Assembly (NCBI GenBank): GCA_916700875.1
Contig: CAKAKS010000038.1
Span: 11,082,944-11,146,943, forward strand
DNA from: Sebastes aleutianus
Taxonomy: Eukaryota > Chordata > Actinopteri > Perciformes > Sebastidae
Reading direction: 5' to 3'
Length of the DNA stretch: 64,000 bases
Part shown: piece after piece, positions 1 to 11,950 of the stretch
Layout: each line of letters begins with the position of its first letter
How positions within the stretch are numbered: the stretch's first letter is position 1
The notes under the pieces: generated by a model
Databases searched by the model: none
The model's input: only the letters and a program-made list of their open reading frames with translations
Told to the model about the DNA's origin: nothing
Program-made: the position numbers and the translations under genes

Positions 1-1586
1 CACTTTGACCATTTTATAGTTTGAAATCAGTGGTATGTTAACGTCATGTTAGGCACAGCAGTCAGGGTTATTTCCACTTTAAAAGCTGAGATACATTATT
101 ATAAATTTGATTAACTGTGGGTTCATGTTGCCAAATACAGGAAAGAACACTAAAGCGATGACAATGACATCCAAGTAACATGGTGAGCAGGCCCAGCATT
201 ACAAAAAAACACTTTGAACCTTAATAAAAATTACCTATTATAGTGGAAAATAACAAACACCACATTTTGAACATGTCGTCTAAACAAATGTCAAAATAAA
301 ACACATCTTTAAAACATCACAACTTTGTTTCACAGCCAAAATAATAAGACCATTGAAGTAAAACAGACTCATATTCCAGTTAAAGAGGGTTGGAAACCAA
401 AAGTTTTACAGATGGTTCATTCTGTAGATTCTTCTCAATTTAATTTCTTCCCAAAAAAAATCACAATTTGTGTAGAAAGACAGAAAGAAAATATATTTGG
501 TACGATCAATTACTGAATGCAATTAAGTGTTCTTAAGTATCAGGCATTGGCAGCGTTAACGTGAGCTTAATTAGAACTTGTAATAACGTGAAATTGATAG
601 TTGAGTTGATGGATTTGAAAGAATTTGCCAGATAATTTCTCCAGAAAAAGTGGCGACGAATAACTTTTACCCTCACAGCTCCACCTGCACCGAAGTTTCA
701 AGACCGCGCTCCGACACGACAACATTCAGGAATGTCTTTCTGCTTTCAATAATCAACAATCATCAGCTGAAGAAAGGTACAGAGGGGTTTACAAAGTAGC
801 TGTTTTAATCCTGCAATAGTTCTTCTCAAATGGGCTTTACATATTCAATCTGGTGAAATGAATCACAGAAATTTGGTCACCTGCAATGAAGCATTCACTA
901 CACCAAAGCAACAAAACCTGCGTTGCATAAAAACATCATACAGTGAGCTATACGATGATTAATGGGGCAGAGGAAAAACTAATTCTGAAAGTGCAACTCA
1001 TGACTGAATATACGTATATGGTTTAATATGATGTAAGATGAGGCTGATAAGCTAGGTGAAACAAATGGAAGTAAAACATTTAATTTGTGAACCAAAGCTG
1101 AGAGCATGGGTGAAAATTTGTTCTTATTCCTGTACAATATCTATGTTTTAAAACCATCAAATGGGAGGATTTATCTTTTTTTGTGGTTTAAATGTTCTCC
1201 TTTTTTTATTTACTATATATTCAGTGTTTATTCCCTCTGAACTGAAAAAAATGTTTTTGACACCTAGCATTCAGTCTTTGTAATTATGTAATTGCACTTA
1301 GAAATAAAAAATATATACACACCAAAAATCCCATTTATAAATGAGCCTTAAAGTGCTCAGTTCAATTGTTTGAAATCAGATTAGCAAACTTTTTTGTTTC
1401 TGGGATATATGATATCCCAAAAATGGCAAATGAGGATTTGTTTGTCTCTCAATACAAACACTTAGGTTTTTAAAATTCTCCTATTAATTAAACAGCTGAA
1501 ATCTGGCATCCTGCAGGTAATCATGTTGATGCTGAAATTCCAGAGAAAAGCGTCAGAGTTTCTTGGTTTTCTTCTGAGAGTTGACG
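1..1586. other. 3' UTR and flank of hdgf; no other gene seen
   Basis: This AT-rich stretch lies beyond the hdgf stop codon on the minus strand. Part of it must be the hdgf 3' UTR: minus-strand AATAAA-type signals (TTTATT on plus) lie at about 1205 and 1227. The only listed-size open frame here (325-516) has no recognisable protein features. No RNA gene or TIR element was recognised. Confidence 0.5.
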
Positions 1587-4500
1587 TTAAGCGCTGTCTG
1601 TCACAGGCTGTGGGGGGAGAAATTAAGAGGAATTATTACATTTAGTGTCTCTGACAAGCAACATAAACATACAATTTTCGCACTTATTTGTTCATGTTTT
1701 TTTAAGTATCGATACTTAAAGCTTCAGTAGGCAGAATATTTTTGCATCATTGGGCAAAAATTTCATAATAACCTTTCAGCATATTGCAATTCAAATGTTC
1801 TGAGAGAAAACTAGAATTCTTCACCTCCTCATGGCTCTGTTTTCAGGCTTTAAAAAATCTAATCGTGACGGGAGACTTTGACCAATCACAGGTCATTTCA
1901 GAGAGATAGTGTTCCTATTGGCTGTTCTCCGGCTGGTGGGTGGTGCTTGGTATTTACTTGACAGGCTCTCGGGTCACAAACTTTCTCATTTTACAGCTAA
2001 ACAGTACACTACAAGATGATTCTGAAAACATTTGAGAAATCGGCATTACAGTAACAGAATATTGATTCATATTTGATCAGCGCTGACTAGTTTGACTGTT
2101 TGAGTTCACCGGGGTTGCGAGTGATTGACAGCTGGCTCTCATAGACGGCAAGGCTCCAGCTCTGACTGGTTGTTTTCCTCTGGTCTGTGAAATCCTGCAG
2201 ATGCCATTAGGAGCACTGGAGGAACATGATTTTTTTCAGATTATCTGTCTCATGCACTACTGTCGGGATATAGTGACTGTTTTATAAAAATAACTTTTAT
2301 TAATCATATTTGTTCCAATTCTACCCACTGCAGCTTTAAGTCCACATAATTTGATGTTTGATGAGTGTCTCACCTTATCTGCCGTTAGCTTGCCTCCTGC
2401 TGGAGCGGTTTCCTGGGCCTCTGCTTTCGACTCGCTCTGTGAGGAGGGAGCAGTTGCCTTGGGTCCAGCCACATCGTTGAGCTTGGCCTCCGCATTAGAC
2501 TTGTTGTGGTCTACTTTAGGATCCCCTTCTCCCTCTGTATCCTTCGGCCGCTTGGGTGATGCCTAACAAAAGGTTGGAGGAAGTGTCAGAGAGACAGAAC
2601 GCTGCACTATGAACCGACTATAAAGCTCTCTACTTGGACTGTGTATGAAAGACGAACCCAAAGCTCACCTCTGTGGACTCCTCTGCTTTACGTTTAGCTC
2701 CTCCCCTCTCGTTCTTCTCGTCGATGACCAGGGCCCCTTCATCCTCATCACTGCTGCCCTCGGCATCAGCTTTCTCAGAGCCCCCTGTATCCCCTGCTCC
2801 TTCCGACGCGTTTTCCTTCTTCGAAGGCTACAGGCAGAGATTGAAATAACAGTTTAAGAAAAGGAAAAAGTCTGCAGTTGGACCCACAAAGAGCACACGG
2901 CAAAGTCTACATGGTGTCTTGAATTAGTAAACAGTGCAGTTCTCTTACATTCTTCAATGGGGGTAGAGAGTGGAATGTTATTGGTGCAGAAACTGATTTC
3001 ACCAGGTTCATACAGATATGAGGACTTTTGTGTCAGTGTTGCATTGACTACAAGTTTTGTGCTTGCTGGCCAAACAAGCCAATTTCATCACACACTATGA
3101 TTGGTTGTTCACTAGATATTCTTGTGGCTTTGTAGAAAAAATGCTTTGTCCTTTGCTTGCTTCTCTGTGCTAACCATCGACTGTATATGAAGATGGATGA
3201 AATGACAGCTCCCCAAAAGTCAAGCCAAAAAAAGAAGCGATCTCGATCGCCCCCTGGTGGCTGGCTGCAGTATAGGTCATAAATCCCGCCTCACTCCATG
3301 TTAGCGGATGGGACATGGGTCAAACTAAAAAGTCAAAGTACACGTCAAATACATTTTTACCAAAGATGATTCTGTCATTGTAGGTAATTTTTATCACGCT
3401 GATGTATGTTCAAGTGTTAATTTTTCTGATAAGTTTGGTTTTAATTAGTTATTTGATGCTATAAAAAGGGGGTGAGACGTCATGATTGACAGTAGTCACG
3501 GAGCCAGAGGCTCGGGAACTGTACGAGAGAGGAGATGTAACTTTAACTTTCCATAACCGTCACGAGTCTGTGTAATAGAACATGAGTCAATTTGATCATA
3601 AATGTAGTTACAGACATATTATGGGTAGTTGTTGTGTCTTTCTAGCCAAACAGCTACCGTGGTGCTAACGTAGCAGCTAGGTGGCTCACGCTAACAAGCT
3701 GTGGCTGTGCTCGGCTTGTGATTGGCTCTGGCGGGTGTGTGGGCGGGACTTTGATAGCGTGGCTCCCGCTCCCCCCCTCACTACTGCGCAGACTCTGACT
3801 CCAAGTGACGTCACAATCTCAAGATGGCAGCTCCTGTATCCGGGGTATTTTGGCTTCACTATTGTACAGTGGAAGAAAGTGGAGAAGCGTCGTCCATCTT
3901 TATATACAGTCTATGGTGCAAACACCTTGAGGTCATCCCTTTCCAAACAAGGCAACAGTGAAAACATCACCCTCTGTAATCGGTGCCGTTTTCAGGAACC
4001 GTTAGTTTTCCTTGTTTTGACCCGTGATAGTTTCACCGTCATGAACCAATGAGTGTTTGAAGAGGCAGTGAGATACATCTCCTTCAGCAATGTGATATTA
4101 TACGGGGCACAAACATAACATAATTACTCACAGTACAATAAACACTCGGCCTCTATCCTAGAAACACACACACCTCGCTGTCATGCGTGACGGTGGGGTT
4201 GTTCTCAATCTCCCAGAGTCCCTCAGCGAAGCCTTTCCTCTTGTTTGCTTTTCCAAACTTCTCCTTATTTTCCTCATATGGGCACAAATCCTTGGCCCCC
4301 AGGAACGCCCTGTGGTGGTCAAACATTAGAGATGTCAATATAACTCAATTTGTTTTCTAAATGTGAACACCCATTCACACAAACACATAGCTTTATGCCA
4401 TACAAGTAGCTGTGTCTATTTTGACATTTGGACAATGACAACACATGCTGCTAAATTCTTCTATACAGTATTTTAGTGATAAATGATTAGTCAATTATTA

Positions 4501-7500
4501 CTTGATCAACAAAGATTAATTAATGACAATTTTGACAACTGACTGTTTATCAAGTAGATCAAGATGAATTATTGTTATAGAGTTATAGTAATTATCTACG
4601 TTGGACAGAACAAATAATATACTGACGATTTTGCTATCATTAGAGCCTTACCAGTACTGGGGATATGTAAATGTAAAGTTTGCATTAGACTTTGACATGT
4701 CTTGTGTTGAAAAAGTAAAAAAAAAAGGTCAAAGAGTCAACAAATTATGATGCCTTATCTGGGGGATATATTCACCGCAAACTTAAGGGAACTCAGAAGA
4801 TGTAAAACAGTGTTCAGGAAAGGTCACAGGGTCAACAAAATTGTCCTGCACCTTTATATGTACTACATACTGTAGGTGCATTATATAATTAATGTAATGC
4901 ACCTAAATGATAATGATGTTAAGTGCTGTGCCGAGGCTTCGGCGCGCGTGTCGAGTAATCCAGGAAGTTTTCTGTGAAGTGTGTATCGAGGCTTGTATCA
5001 TTTTAGACCAATGACGTCATTGAAAACGTCCGAAGCTGAAATACAGTTGAGAACTTATCATTCCTGAATAAAAATGAAAAATGTCTCCCATCTATCATTT
5101 TCTTATAGTTACACTAGCAAATTCACTGTCCTCTGCCCGGATAAACCACTGCCACATATCTGGACTATATCTGCCTGTTTTGCACTATCTCACCGATAGG
5201 TGGTTTCATGAGCATGTGAAGCCCAGATGAAGCCTGGTGAAATTAACCCTTTAGTGAACCAATTTGCTGGAGAGCTTCAGTGCTTCATCTCGCCATCACT
5301 ACTAAATGGACACATAAATATAGATAAACTAGTTTTCAGTATGTTTCTGCCATCATTTAGGCTCCACTTAGAATAAGACTGACAACATTAAACACACATT
5401 ACTCACGTCTCATGCGTCCCAAAAAAGAACACCTGGTACTTGTTTGAGGGGGACTTCACGGCTCCTTCAGGTAACTCATCAATCTGTGAATCAAGAATAA
5501 GAGTTTGTAGCTCAGCTCAATCAGTAAAGTTCTTAAAGTTCTCGTATTTAACATCCTTGCAGTGCAACGGTTAGGCTCCACCACCCTGACCATATTTATT
5601 TGTGTTTTTAAAAAGAGCACGGCAAGACACAGGAAGGCATGGCATCCGTTTGCTAACTGCCAGACAGGCTTTTGGCATTCCCAGATAGGGCCACTGTGTC
5701 AGGATAGGTGGGGCAGGACCTGTAGCCTGCTGACAAGGGGCATGGCTGATAAGACTGAGAATAAGGAGGGAAGAGGCACAGGTCAATACTGACACTTACT
5801 TAACTATTTTGGGTGATAGTATTGTTTTTTTTAAAAGAGTTTTTGTATGAGTTGTCTGTCAATCAAATGTATCAAGGTTGCTACAGCTACCATCAAAAAC
5901 ATAAAACACTGGCTGAAACTGAAATTGAGTGTTTCCTTTTCAACTGTTCATGCCAGTGGTGGTGTTTGGGTTCCACATTTATCCATTGTAGTTTTGGCTC
6001 TCTTGCAGCCTAAAGTGCCAAATTGTTTTGGTTATTTTTATCCTAACATGTTCTCTTATTTAGTTTGCATAACAATATTTACAGACCAAAAAACTGACAA
6101 TAACCTGATATTTTCAGGTGGAATTTCATTCATTCATTCTCACTGTGCAATATCATTTTCCACCTGTGCAATTTTGTTAATAGTCTGTTTATTGTCAATA
6201 CTGTATATACTGCTCCTATTTGTATACTTCCTTCTATTTAAATATCATATCATAATATTCATATTTTGTTATAATTTGTTTAGCTCTTTTTTACTGTGTT
6301 AGCTGATGCTTCTTGTTTTTTTTAAACTATCCTTTTGCTGCTGTGCACTGCAGGACTAATAAAGGAATATCTTATCTTATCTTTATAAAATTCAGAGTGA
6401 GGCTGTGTTTGAGCAGGTAAAATACAACCTAGTTAAAAGTTCACATTTCCTCCCATGCTGAATGAATTAGGAAACACTGACTGTAACACACAGCAGCCCA
6501 TGTGTGTTTATAGAGCTGGTAGACATTAGTACCTTGTGGCTTTTATAGAACCAAATTTTACCATAATGGAAGTAATTCCAACTTATAAACAGAAACACTG
6601 TTACTTGTCGCAACAAGTGTGTAGAGACAGGCATGTTTACAAAGTTACCCCAGCATATGGCTACACACAAGCAGCCATGAGTGGGATGTAATGCAACAGA
6701 TATTATGGAAAACAACGTCAAACTTATTCAGCTAGCTAAAGTTAAATAATTCGCCTTTTGTGTCCTTTAGATAGCAACAACTTTAGATAAGATAATATAA
6801 GGTCTGCTACTGTGTGTGACGTTATGTCATGACCGTTAACTTGTAGCCGACGGTTAACCCAACTGCTCTTTTTTAACGGTTAGTTAGCTTTAAGTTAACG
6901 GTCAGCTGTAAGTTAACTGTCAGCTTTAGGTTGACGGTTAGTTTTAGGTTGACGGTCAGCTTTAAGTTAACGGTCGGCTTTAAGTTAACGGTCGGCTTTA
7001 GGTTGACGGTTAGCTTTAAGTCAACGGTCAGCTTTAAGTCAACGGTCGGCTTTAAGTCAACGGTCGGCTTTAGGTTGACGGTTAGCTTTAAGTCAACGGT
7101 CAGTTTTAAGTCAACGGTCAGCTTTAAGTTAACGGTCGGCTTTAAGTCAACGGTCGGCTTTAGGTTGACGGTTAGCTTTAAGTCAACGGTCAGCTTTAAG
7201 TCAACGGTCAGTTTTAAGTCAACGGTCAGCTTTAAGTCAACGGTCAGCTTCAAGTCAACGGTCGGCTTTAGGTTGACGGTTAGTTTTAGGTTGACGGTCA
7301 GCTTTAAGTCAACGGTCGGCTTCAAATCAACGGTCGGCTTTAAGTTAACCGTTAGCTTTAAGTCAACGGTTAGCTTTAAGTCAACGGTTAGTTAGCTATA
7401 CGTTAGCCTAACAGGCCCCCCCTGGGAGCCGAAAGCGGCACATTAAAAGCATCGTTGGTGGCAGAGAGAGCAGCTAGCATCAACATAATCATGTTTAGTT

Positions 7501-8063
7501 CGCCCAGCAGAGTAATGAAGTGTCTGTCTACACGATGACTCACTGGGAAGACATTTCCCAACTGTCTACAGTTGGTTAGCTTGTTAGCTGTGTGTGTGTG
7601 TGTGTGTGGATGCTAGGCAACGTTAGCTAGCTAAAACGACTGAGCTAGCCAGCTAGGCTAACTCATGGTAGCTAACGCCAAGGCCTATAGAAGGAGGCTG
7701 GGACACGCGTCATATCTGCGGTGGTATCACACATGCGCAGTAGAATCTCGCCGAAATTGAGCCAATCGCAACGCACGACCGCAGCTTCAGTTACACTGCG
7801 CATGCGTTAAACCCCAAATTCAAAGACCCGTGTCCCAGCCTCCTTTAATAGGCCTTGTTGCTAACGCTAACTGCTGTTAGGCCTCGCAGGTAAACAAGTG
7901 ATAGAGCAGACAGTCAGAAGAGATTAACACCAAACCCTGTTGCTGGGAAACAAACAAGACATGAAGGAGCTCTTACCCTCGCAGGCCAGTGCGGATACCC
8001 CTTCATTTTAGCAAACACAAGATCTCCAGGTTTGTATTCTCGTTGCCTGTTGGACCTCGGCAT
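1587..8063 (-). CDS. hdgf: Hepatoma-derived growth factor (PWWP-domain protein), 6 coding exons
   Basis: Nuclear chromatin/DNA-binding PWWP protein of the HDGF family, which can also be secreted as a heparin-binding mitogen. Coding exons on the minus strand: 8063-7977, 5483-5407, 4309-4174, 2827-2669, 2562-2374 and 1607-1587. All junctions are GT-AG and in frame, giving 222 aa (human about 240). The start context encodes MPRSNRQREYKPGDLVFAKM, followed by the PHWP form of the PWWP motif at residues 24-27. Exon 2 carries the NKYQVFFFGTHET strand and exon 3 the KRKGFAEGLWEIENNP segment. Exon 4 has the acidic EGSSDEDEG run followed by a KRKAEE basic patch, and exon 5 begins with SPKRPK, as in HDGF. 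The last exon adds only six residues and a stop, and is the least certain. HDGFL3 and HDGFL2 were considered: the N-terminus matches HDGF better and the protein is far too short for HDGFL2. Introns hold a MITE (1716-2339), a TIR element (3174-3916) and a minisatellite (6878-7395). Confidence 0.93.
1716..2339. mobile_element. TTAA-flanked MITE in the last hdgf intron
   Basis: Both ends carry TTAA followed by an imperfect terminal inverted repeat: TTAAAGCTTCAGTAGGCAGA on the left, and a right end whose reverse complement is TTAAAGCTGCAGTGGGTAGA. There is no transposase frame inside. A second copy in inverted orientation ends at 57924. TTAA target sites suggest piggyBac-type mobilisation; that is inference from the termini only. 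Confidence 0.75.
3174..3916. mobile_element. Non-autonomous TIR element in hdgf intron
   Basis: The left end reads CCATCGACTGTATATGAAGA. The right end, read in reverse, gives CCATAGACTGTATATAAAGA, an imperfect inverted repeat of more than 20 bp. The interior has no transposase frame. It lies in the intron between hdgf exons 3 and 4. A plus-strand open frame at 3681-4052 runs out of it and is not considered a gene. Confidence 0.65.
6878..7395. repeat. 18-bp minisatellite in hdgf intron 1
   Basis: About 28 tandem copies of an 18-bp unit close to TTTAAGTCAACGGTCAGC, with variants at a few fixed positions (GTCAGC/GTCGGC/GTTAGC, AAGTCAAC/AGGTTGAC/AAGTTAAC). The period is a multiple of three and the unit lacks stops, so about 150-codon frames stay open on both strands. 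These are by-products of the repeat, not genes. Confidence 0.95.
7680..7857. mobile_element. hAT-like MITE, copy 1
   Basis: Terminal inverted repeats begin CAAGGCCTATAGAAGGAGGC and end in its near-complement, about 28 bp each. Flanks carry GCTAACGC on the left and TTGCTAACGC on the right, compatible with an 8-bp target duplication offset by two bases. The CAAGG terminus and 8-bp duplication fit the hAT superfamily. There is no coding capacity. It sits in hdgf intron 1, just downstream of exon 1. Confidence 0.7.
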
Positions 8064-8590
8064 GTTTCTTGGCTTTGCTATGTCCAGATAATAATAATAT
8101 GAATTAAAAACACAGTTTTAATGTGGCTCAACAGTGTTCCGGTTTGGTTCAACAAACACCTGCTGCTAAACAAGCCTCAAGCGGTCGGTTTATCATCCAG
8201 ATGAACCAGGCGCGGAAAAACTGGAGCGAAGACGAAGCGGACGACTTTTCTTTCGCTGTTGACTGTAAACCAAAACGACCCCGGTGATATAACCACACCG
8301 CTCTGGTTTAATGTTGAATAACGTTTCAAATGATCTCAAACTAAGCGCGGTAACTGTTTGGTTTTATCTCACAATCACAATCCACTGGCTCGTCCCTCTC
8401 GGACTGTTTGGGTTTGAAATTGAAACCCGCCCGCAGACGCGCCCCCAAGCCGCTCAGCAGCGCTCCTGCTGGCCAAAACCTCCCTCACACTGAAAGTGTA
8501 TATCTCATGTAAAAGAAATTACAGCTCTAAGGCAATAAAAACGTTATTCACTTGGAAATTTGCATGACAATTTTTCATCTAAGATAGCAA
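8064..8590. promoter_or_regulatory. hdgf 5' flank (putative promoter region)
   Basis: The sequence immediately upstream of the hdgf start codon must contain its 5' UTR and core promoter. It is locally more GC/CpG-containing than the surroundings (for example around 8200-8290 and 8405-8460). No TATA box in a convincing position was identified, and the transcription start is not known from sequence. Confidence 0.35.
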
Positions 8591-9260
8591 TTAAAGTTCC
8601 CATATTATGCTCATTTTCAGGTTCATACTTGTATTTTGTGTTTCTAATAGAACATGTTTACGTGCTGTAATGTTCAATAAAACACTTTATTTTCCTCATA
8701 CTGTCAGCCTGAATATGTCTGTATTCACCCTCTGTCTGAAACGCTCCGTTTTAGCTCATTCGAACGGAATGGCAACAGAATTGCGTTGCTAGGCAACAGT
8801 TTGGGTCCATGTGTGCTTCCTGTCAGCCGATATCATTCACATACACTGCAACCAAGGCCTATGGAAAGGAGGCTGGGTCACGGGTGGACATGGGTCTTGG
8901 GGTATGGGGTATAACACATGCACAGTGTAACTGAAACTGCGGTCGTGCGTTGCGATTGGTTCAATTTCAGCGAGTGCAGACCAGATTTTACTGCGCATGT
9001 GTTATCCCCCCAAAGATATGACGTGTGACCCAGCCTCCTTTCTATAGGCTTTGACTGCAACCAGGAATAAACTGGGACACATTTAGAATGTTTACGTTTA
9101 AAATTGCTGACATCTTGTTTCAAATGCAGAGTTTCTGTATACGAGCTGTGTGTATTTATCTGTGTGTTTCGATACTTTCACAGTATTTATATAGGACTTT
9201 AGCCTGCTTTATAATAAAAAAACATGAAAATCCCACTTTTAAATAATATGGGACCTTTAA
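8591..9260. mobile_element. TTAA-flanked MITE (AAAGGTCCCATAT family), copy 1, interrupted
   Basis: The left end is TTAAAGTTCCCATATTATGC, and the right end is the inverse, ATATGGGACCTTTAA. The same family occurs at 9556-10077 and 21672-22149. This copy is split by a hAT-like MITE at 8853-9053. It encodes no transposase, and the frame at 8607-8792 is an incidental open frame within it. Confidence 0.85.
8853..9053. mobile_element. hAT-like MITE, copy 2, nested
   Basis: It has the same inverted termini as the element at 7680-7857 (CAAGGCCTAT... / ...ATAGGCTTTG). It is inserted in the TTAA MITE and flanked by an exact ACTGCAAC duplication at 8845-8852 and 9054-9061. Uninterrupted copies of the host MITE have a single ACTGCAAC at this site, so the insertion boundaries are confirmed within this window. 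Confidence 0.85.
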
Positions 9261-9281
9261 CTATAACAATATTTTATTCTT

Positions 9282-10352
9282 TTAACCCTCATCCTACCGA
9301 CTGGGGCCTCCGCAGACCCAAGAGGCCTACTTTTTGTCATATCTCACATGGTGCTTTATTCTATCATTCAAATTTGTCATCACTTTGGCAATCAATTTGT
9401 TCCTAATGATTTCACATCATTGTTTTCTGTTTTAATTTGTGCTTTTTAAAAAATACTAATATATTTGGGGTCCTATGGGACCCCAGTAAAAACGCCCAAT
9501 TGCAGCATATGCAGTCAAAATAGAATACAGATAAAATGTTTGCATGGGTCCTTATTTAAAGGTCCCATATCGTGCTCATTTTCAGGTTCATACTTGTATT
9601 TTCGGTTTCTAATAGAACATGTTTACATCCTGTAATGTTAAAAAAAAAAGTATTTTCCTCATACCGTCTGCCTGAATATAACTGTATTTACCCCTCTGTC
9701 TGAACCGCTCCGTTTTAGTGCATTTCAACAGAATTGCAATGGACTTGCGTTGCTAGGCAACAGTTTGGGTCCATGTTTACTTCCTGTCAGCTGATGTCAT
9801 TCACATACACTGCAACAGGAAATAATCTGGGACACATTTAGAATGTTTACATTCATTTAAAACCGTGTAATGATCTAAATATTGTATATTTGTGACATCA
9901 CAAATGGACAAAAATCCTAACGGCTTGTTCCAAAGGCACATATTCTGAATACAGGCCTTGTATATTTCTCCGTATATTAAGTGTTTTGATAGTTTAACAG
10001 TATTTATATATCACTTAAACCTGCTTTATAATATAAAAGACATGAAAATCTCACTTTTTACAATATGGGACCTTTAAAGTATGACACACTATCAGGTTGG
10101 TAGGGGAACTCTGTCAGTCATTTTGAAGGAGAAAGATGCAGCAGATACAGATTTCCTCCTGTACTCTGTCTATTTTCATTTTACACAATATGAAAATTAA
10201 CTGCAACTTTCTAGAATAATAATAATAATAATCTGTTTGTTGTTTCTTCAGATGACATTAATTGCATAAATAATAATGTTTTGAAAATAAATAACCAGGG
10301 ACCCCAGTCGGTAGTCCTTGTATGTTAAATAGGTTGGTAGGATAAGGGTTAA
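9282..10352. mobile_element. TTAACCCT-terminated element, interrupted by a MITE
   Basis: The left end is TTAACCCTCATCCTACCGAC, and the right end reads, reverse-complemented, TTAACCCTTATCCTACCAAC. Both ends also carry the inverted motif GGGACCCCAGT/ACTGGGG. The element is split by the TTAA MITE at 9556-10077. No transposase frame is visible. Confidence 0.7.
9556..10077. mobile_element. TTAA-flanked MITE (AAAGGTCCCATAT family), copy 2
   Basis: A full-length, uninterrupted copy. TTAAAGGTCCCATATCGTGC is at the left, and the inverse ATATGGGACCTTTAA at the right. Its target sits inside another TTAA-flanked element, making a two-level nest. Confidence 0.88.
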
Positions 10353-10741
10353 GGAGTTTACCTTCAGTCAGCCAAAAATAAATGAACCAAGTTAATTTAC
10401 ATGGCCGGGTTCATTTGCATGGAGGCCCAAAGCAAAAAGGCTCTATATAAACAGATGCTTTCGTCCTCTCTGTGCATTGTGTACAGTTGTTCTATGCTGG
10501 AATACTACCAGGGCATAGATGTTCTGTGTGGTAATTTGATTAAACACATACATTTATGAATATGCAAGCACAAAACTGAAATAACGAGGTATTGAAATAA
10601 CATTTTGACACAAAGACCGTCTTCAATATAGGGCCTCACTCTCAGTTTACTCCCACAGATCACTCCATTATCAGGTAAGGTTGTCATTGCCATGCCATAT
10701 ATTAAGAATCATCTATCTGTCACAAAACAGCTTAAATCCCA

Positions 10742-11035
10742 ATTTTCATCCATTGCAAATTAGACAAAAGTATGTGGAAACCCAAACATTAGACCAATAT
10801 GTGATTGTTGGACACAATCCAAAACCATGTGCATTAATATACTGCTTTAACAACCTCCACTCCTCTGATTTCGGGACAAGGTTTTTTGAGATCAGGACTC
10901 TGTGCTGGCCCGTCAAGTTCTTCCATACCAAACGCAAAAATATTTCTTTACAGACCTTGATTTGTGTATGGAGGCATTGTCATGTAGAAACAGCAAAGGG
11001 CCTCCTTCAAACTGTTCCCACAAAGTTGTAAGCAT
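10742..11035 (-). pseudogene. Tc1/mariner-type transposase remnant (C-terminal part)
   Basis: On the minus strand, a frame reads LLFLHDNASIHKSRSVKKYF. It resembles the conserved second-Asp block of Tc1-like DDE transposases (HDNA..H..). After a frameshift another frame gives EELDGPAQSPDL, the block before the third acidic residue. The strand then continues into a terminal-type sequence TTTCCACATACTTTTG. Stops and frameshifts show that it is dead, and the N-terminal half is absent. Confidence 0.75.
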
Positions 11036-11394
11036 ATCTTCTCTAAAATAGTATCATTTGTATATTTATATATATACAGTATATTGCTTGTTACTAAATA
11101 ATAATTAATGTGTTGCTAAAGACATGTAAATCCAGACTACAGATGGCAATTTTGTAATGGGTTATGTATGAATAATGGTGATGTGTTTTGTTTTTTGTGT
11201 GATGGGTCTCACTTGTCTGTCTGTCTATGGTAACAGTATGTCTATTGTGTGTGTACTTTTTCTCAAACTGATCTGCCTATGGATGCAAAATGAATTTCAG
11301 TGCAAACTGACAATAAAGTTGTATTGTATCGTATCGTATATATATATGTGGTATATATATATATGTGGTATATATATATGTGGTATATATACAC

Positions 11395-11950
11395 TCAACG
11401 GCCACTTTATTAGGTACAAGGTGTACCTAATAAAGTGGCCGGTGCTAGTAACGGGTGATCTTCTGCTGCTGTAGCCCATCTGTTTCAAGGTTCGACGTGT
11501 TGTGCGTTCAGAGATGGTATTCTGCATACCTTGGTTGTAACGAGTGGTTATTTGAGTTACTGTTGCCTTTCTATCATCTCGAACCACTCTGCCCATTCTC
11601 CTCTGACCTCTGACATCACAACAAGGCATTTTCGTCCACACAACTGGATATTTTCTCTTTTTCCGACCATTCTCTGTAAACCCTAGAGATGGTTGTGCGT
11701 GAAAATCCCAGTAGATCAGCAGTTTAAATACTCAGACCAGCCCGTCTGGCACCAACAACCATGCCACGTTCAAAGTCACTTAAATCCCCTTTCTTCCCCA
11801 TTCTGATGCTCGGTTTGAACTTCAGCAAGTCGTCTTCACCACGTCTAGATGCCTAAATGCATTGAGTTACTGCCATGTGATTGGCTGATTAGCTATTTGT
11901 GTTAACAAGCAATTGAACAGGTGTTCCTAATAAAGTGGCCGGTGAGTGTA
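11395..11950 (-). pseudogene. Tc1-like transposon remnant with N-terminal transposase
   Basis: The termini read CACTCAACGGCCACTTTATT (left) and, reverse-complemented from the right, CACTCACCGGCCACTTTATT, set in TATA runs (TA target). On the minus strand, a frame starting near 11801 encodes the helix-turn-helix start MGKKGDLSDFERGMVVGARR. It is broken by a stop, then shifts frame into GQRRMGRVVRDDRKATVTQI and RRTLKQMGYSSRR. The catalytic domain is missing. The left end carries two opposed copies of the terminal sequence (11399-11441), consistent with an internal deletion or rearrangement. Confidence 0.88.

Noticed and set aside
3681..4052. 123-codon plus-strand frame in an hdgf intron
   Set aside because: It overlaps the right end of a TIR element, has no domain, and lies antisense within an established intron.
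6873..7395. Open frames of 150-154 codons on both strands
   Set aside because: Produced by the 18-bp minisatellite (period divisible by three, no stops); Leu/Val/Thr/Lys periodic sequence with no protein family.
8607..8792. Short frames that recur at 8607 and 21688
   Set aside because: They lie inside copies of the same non-coding MITE, so similarity reflects the repeat and not a gene family.
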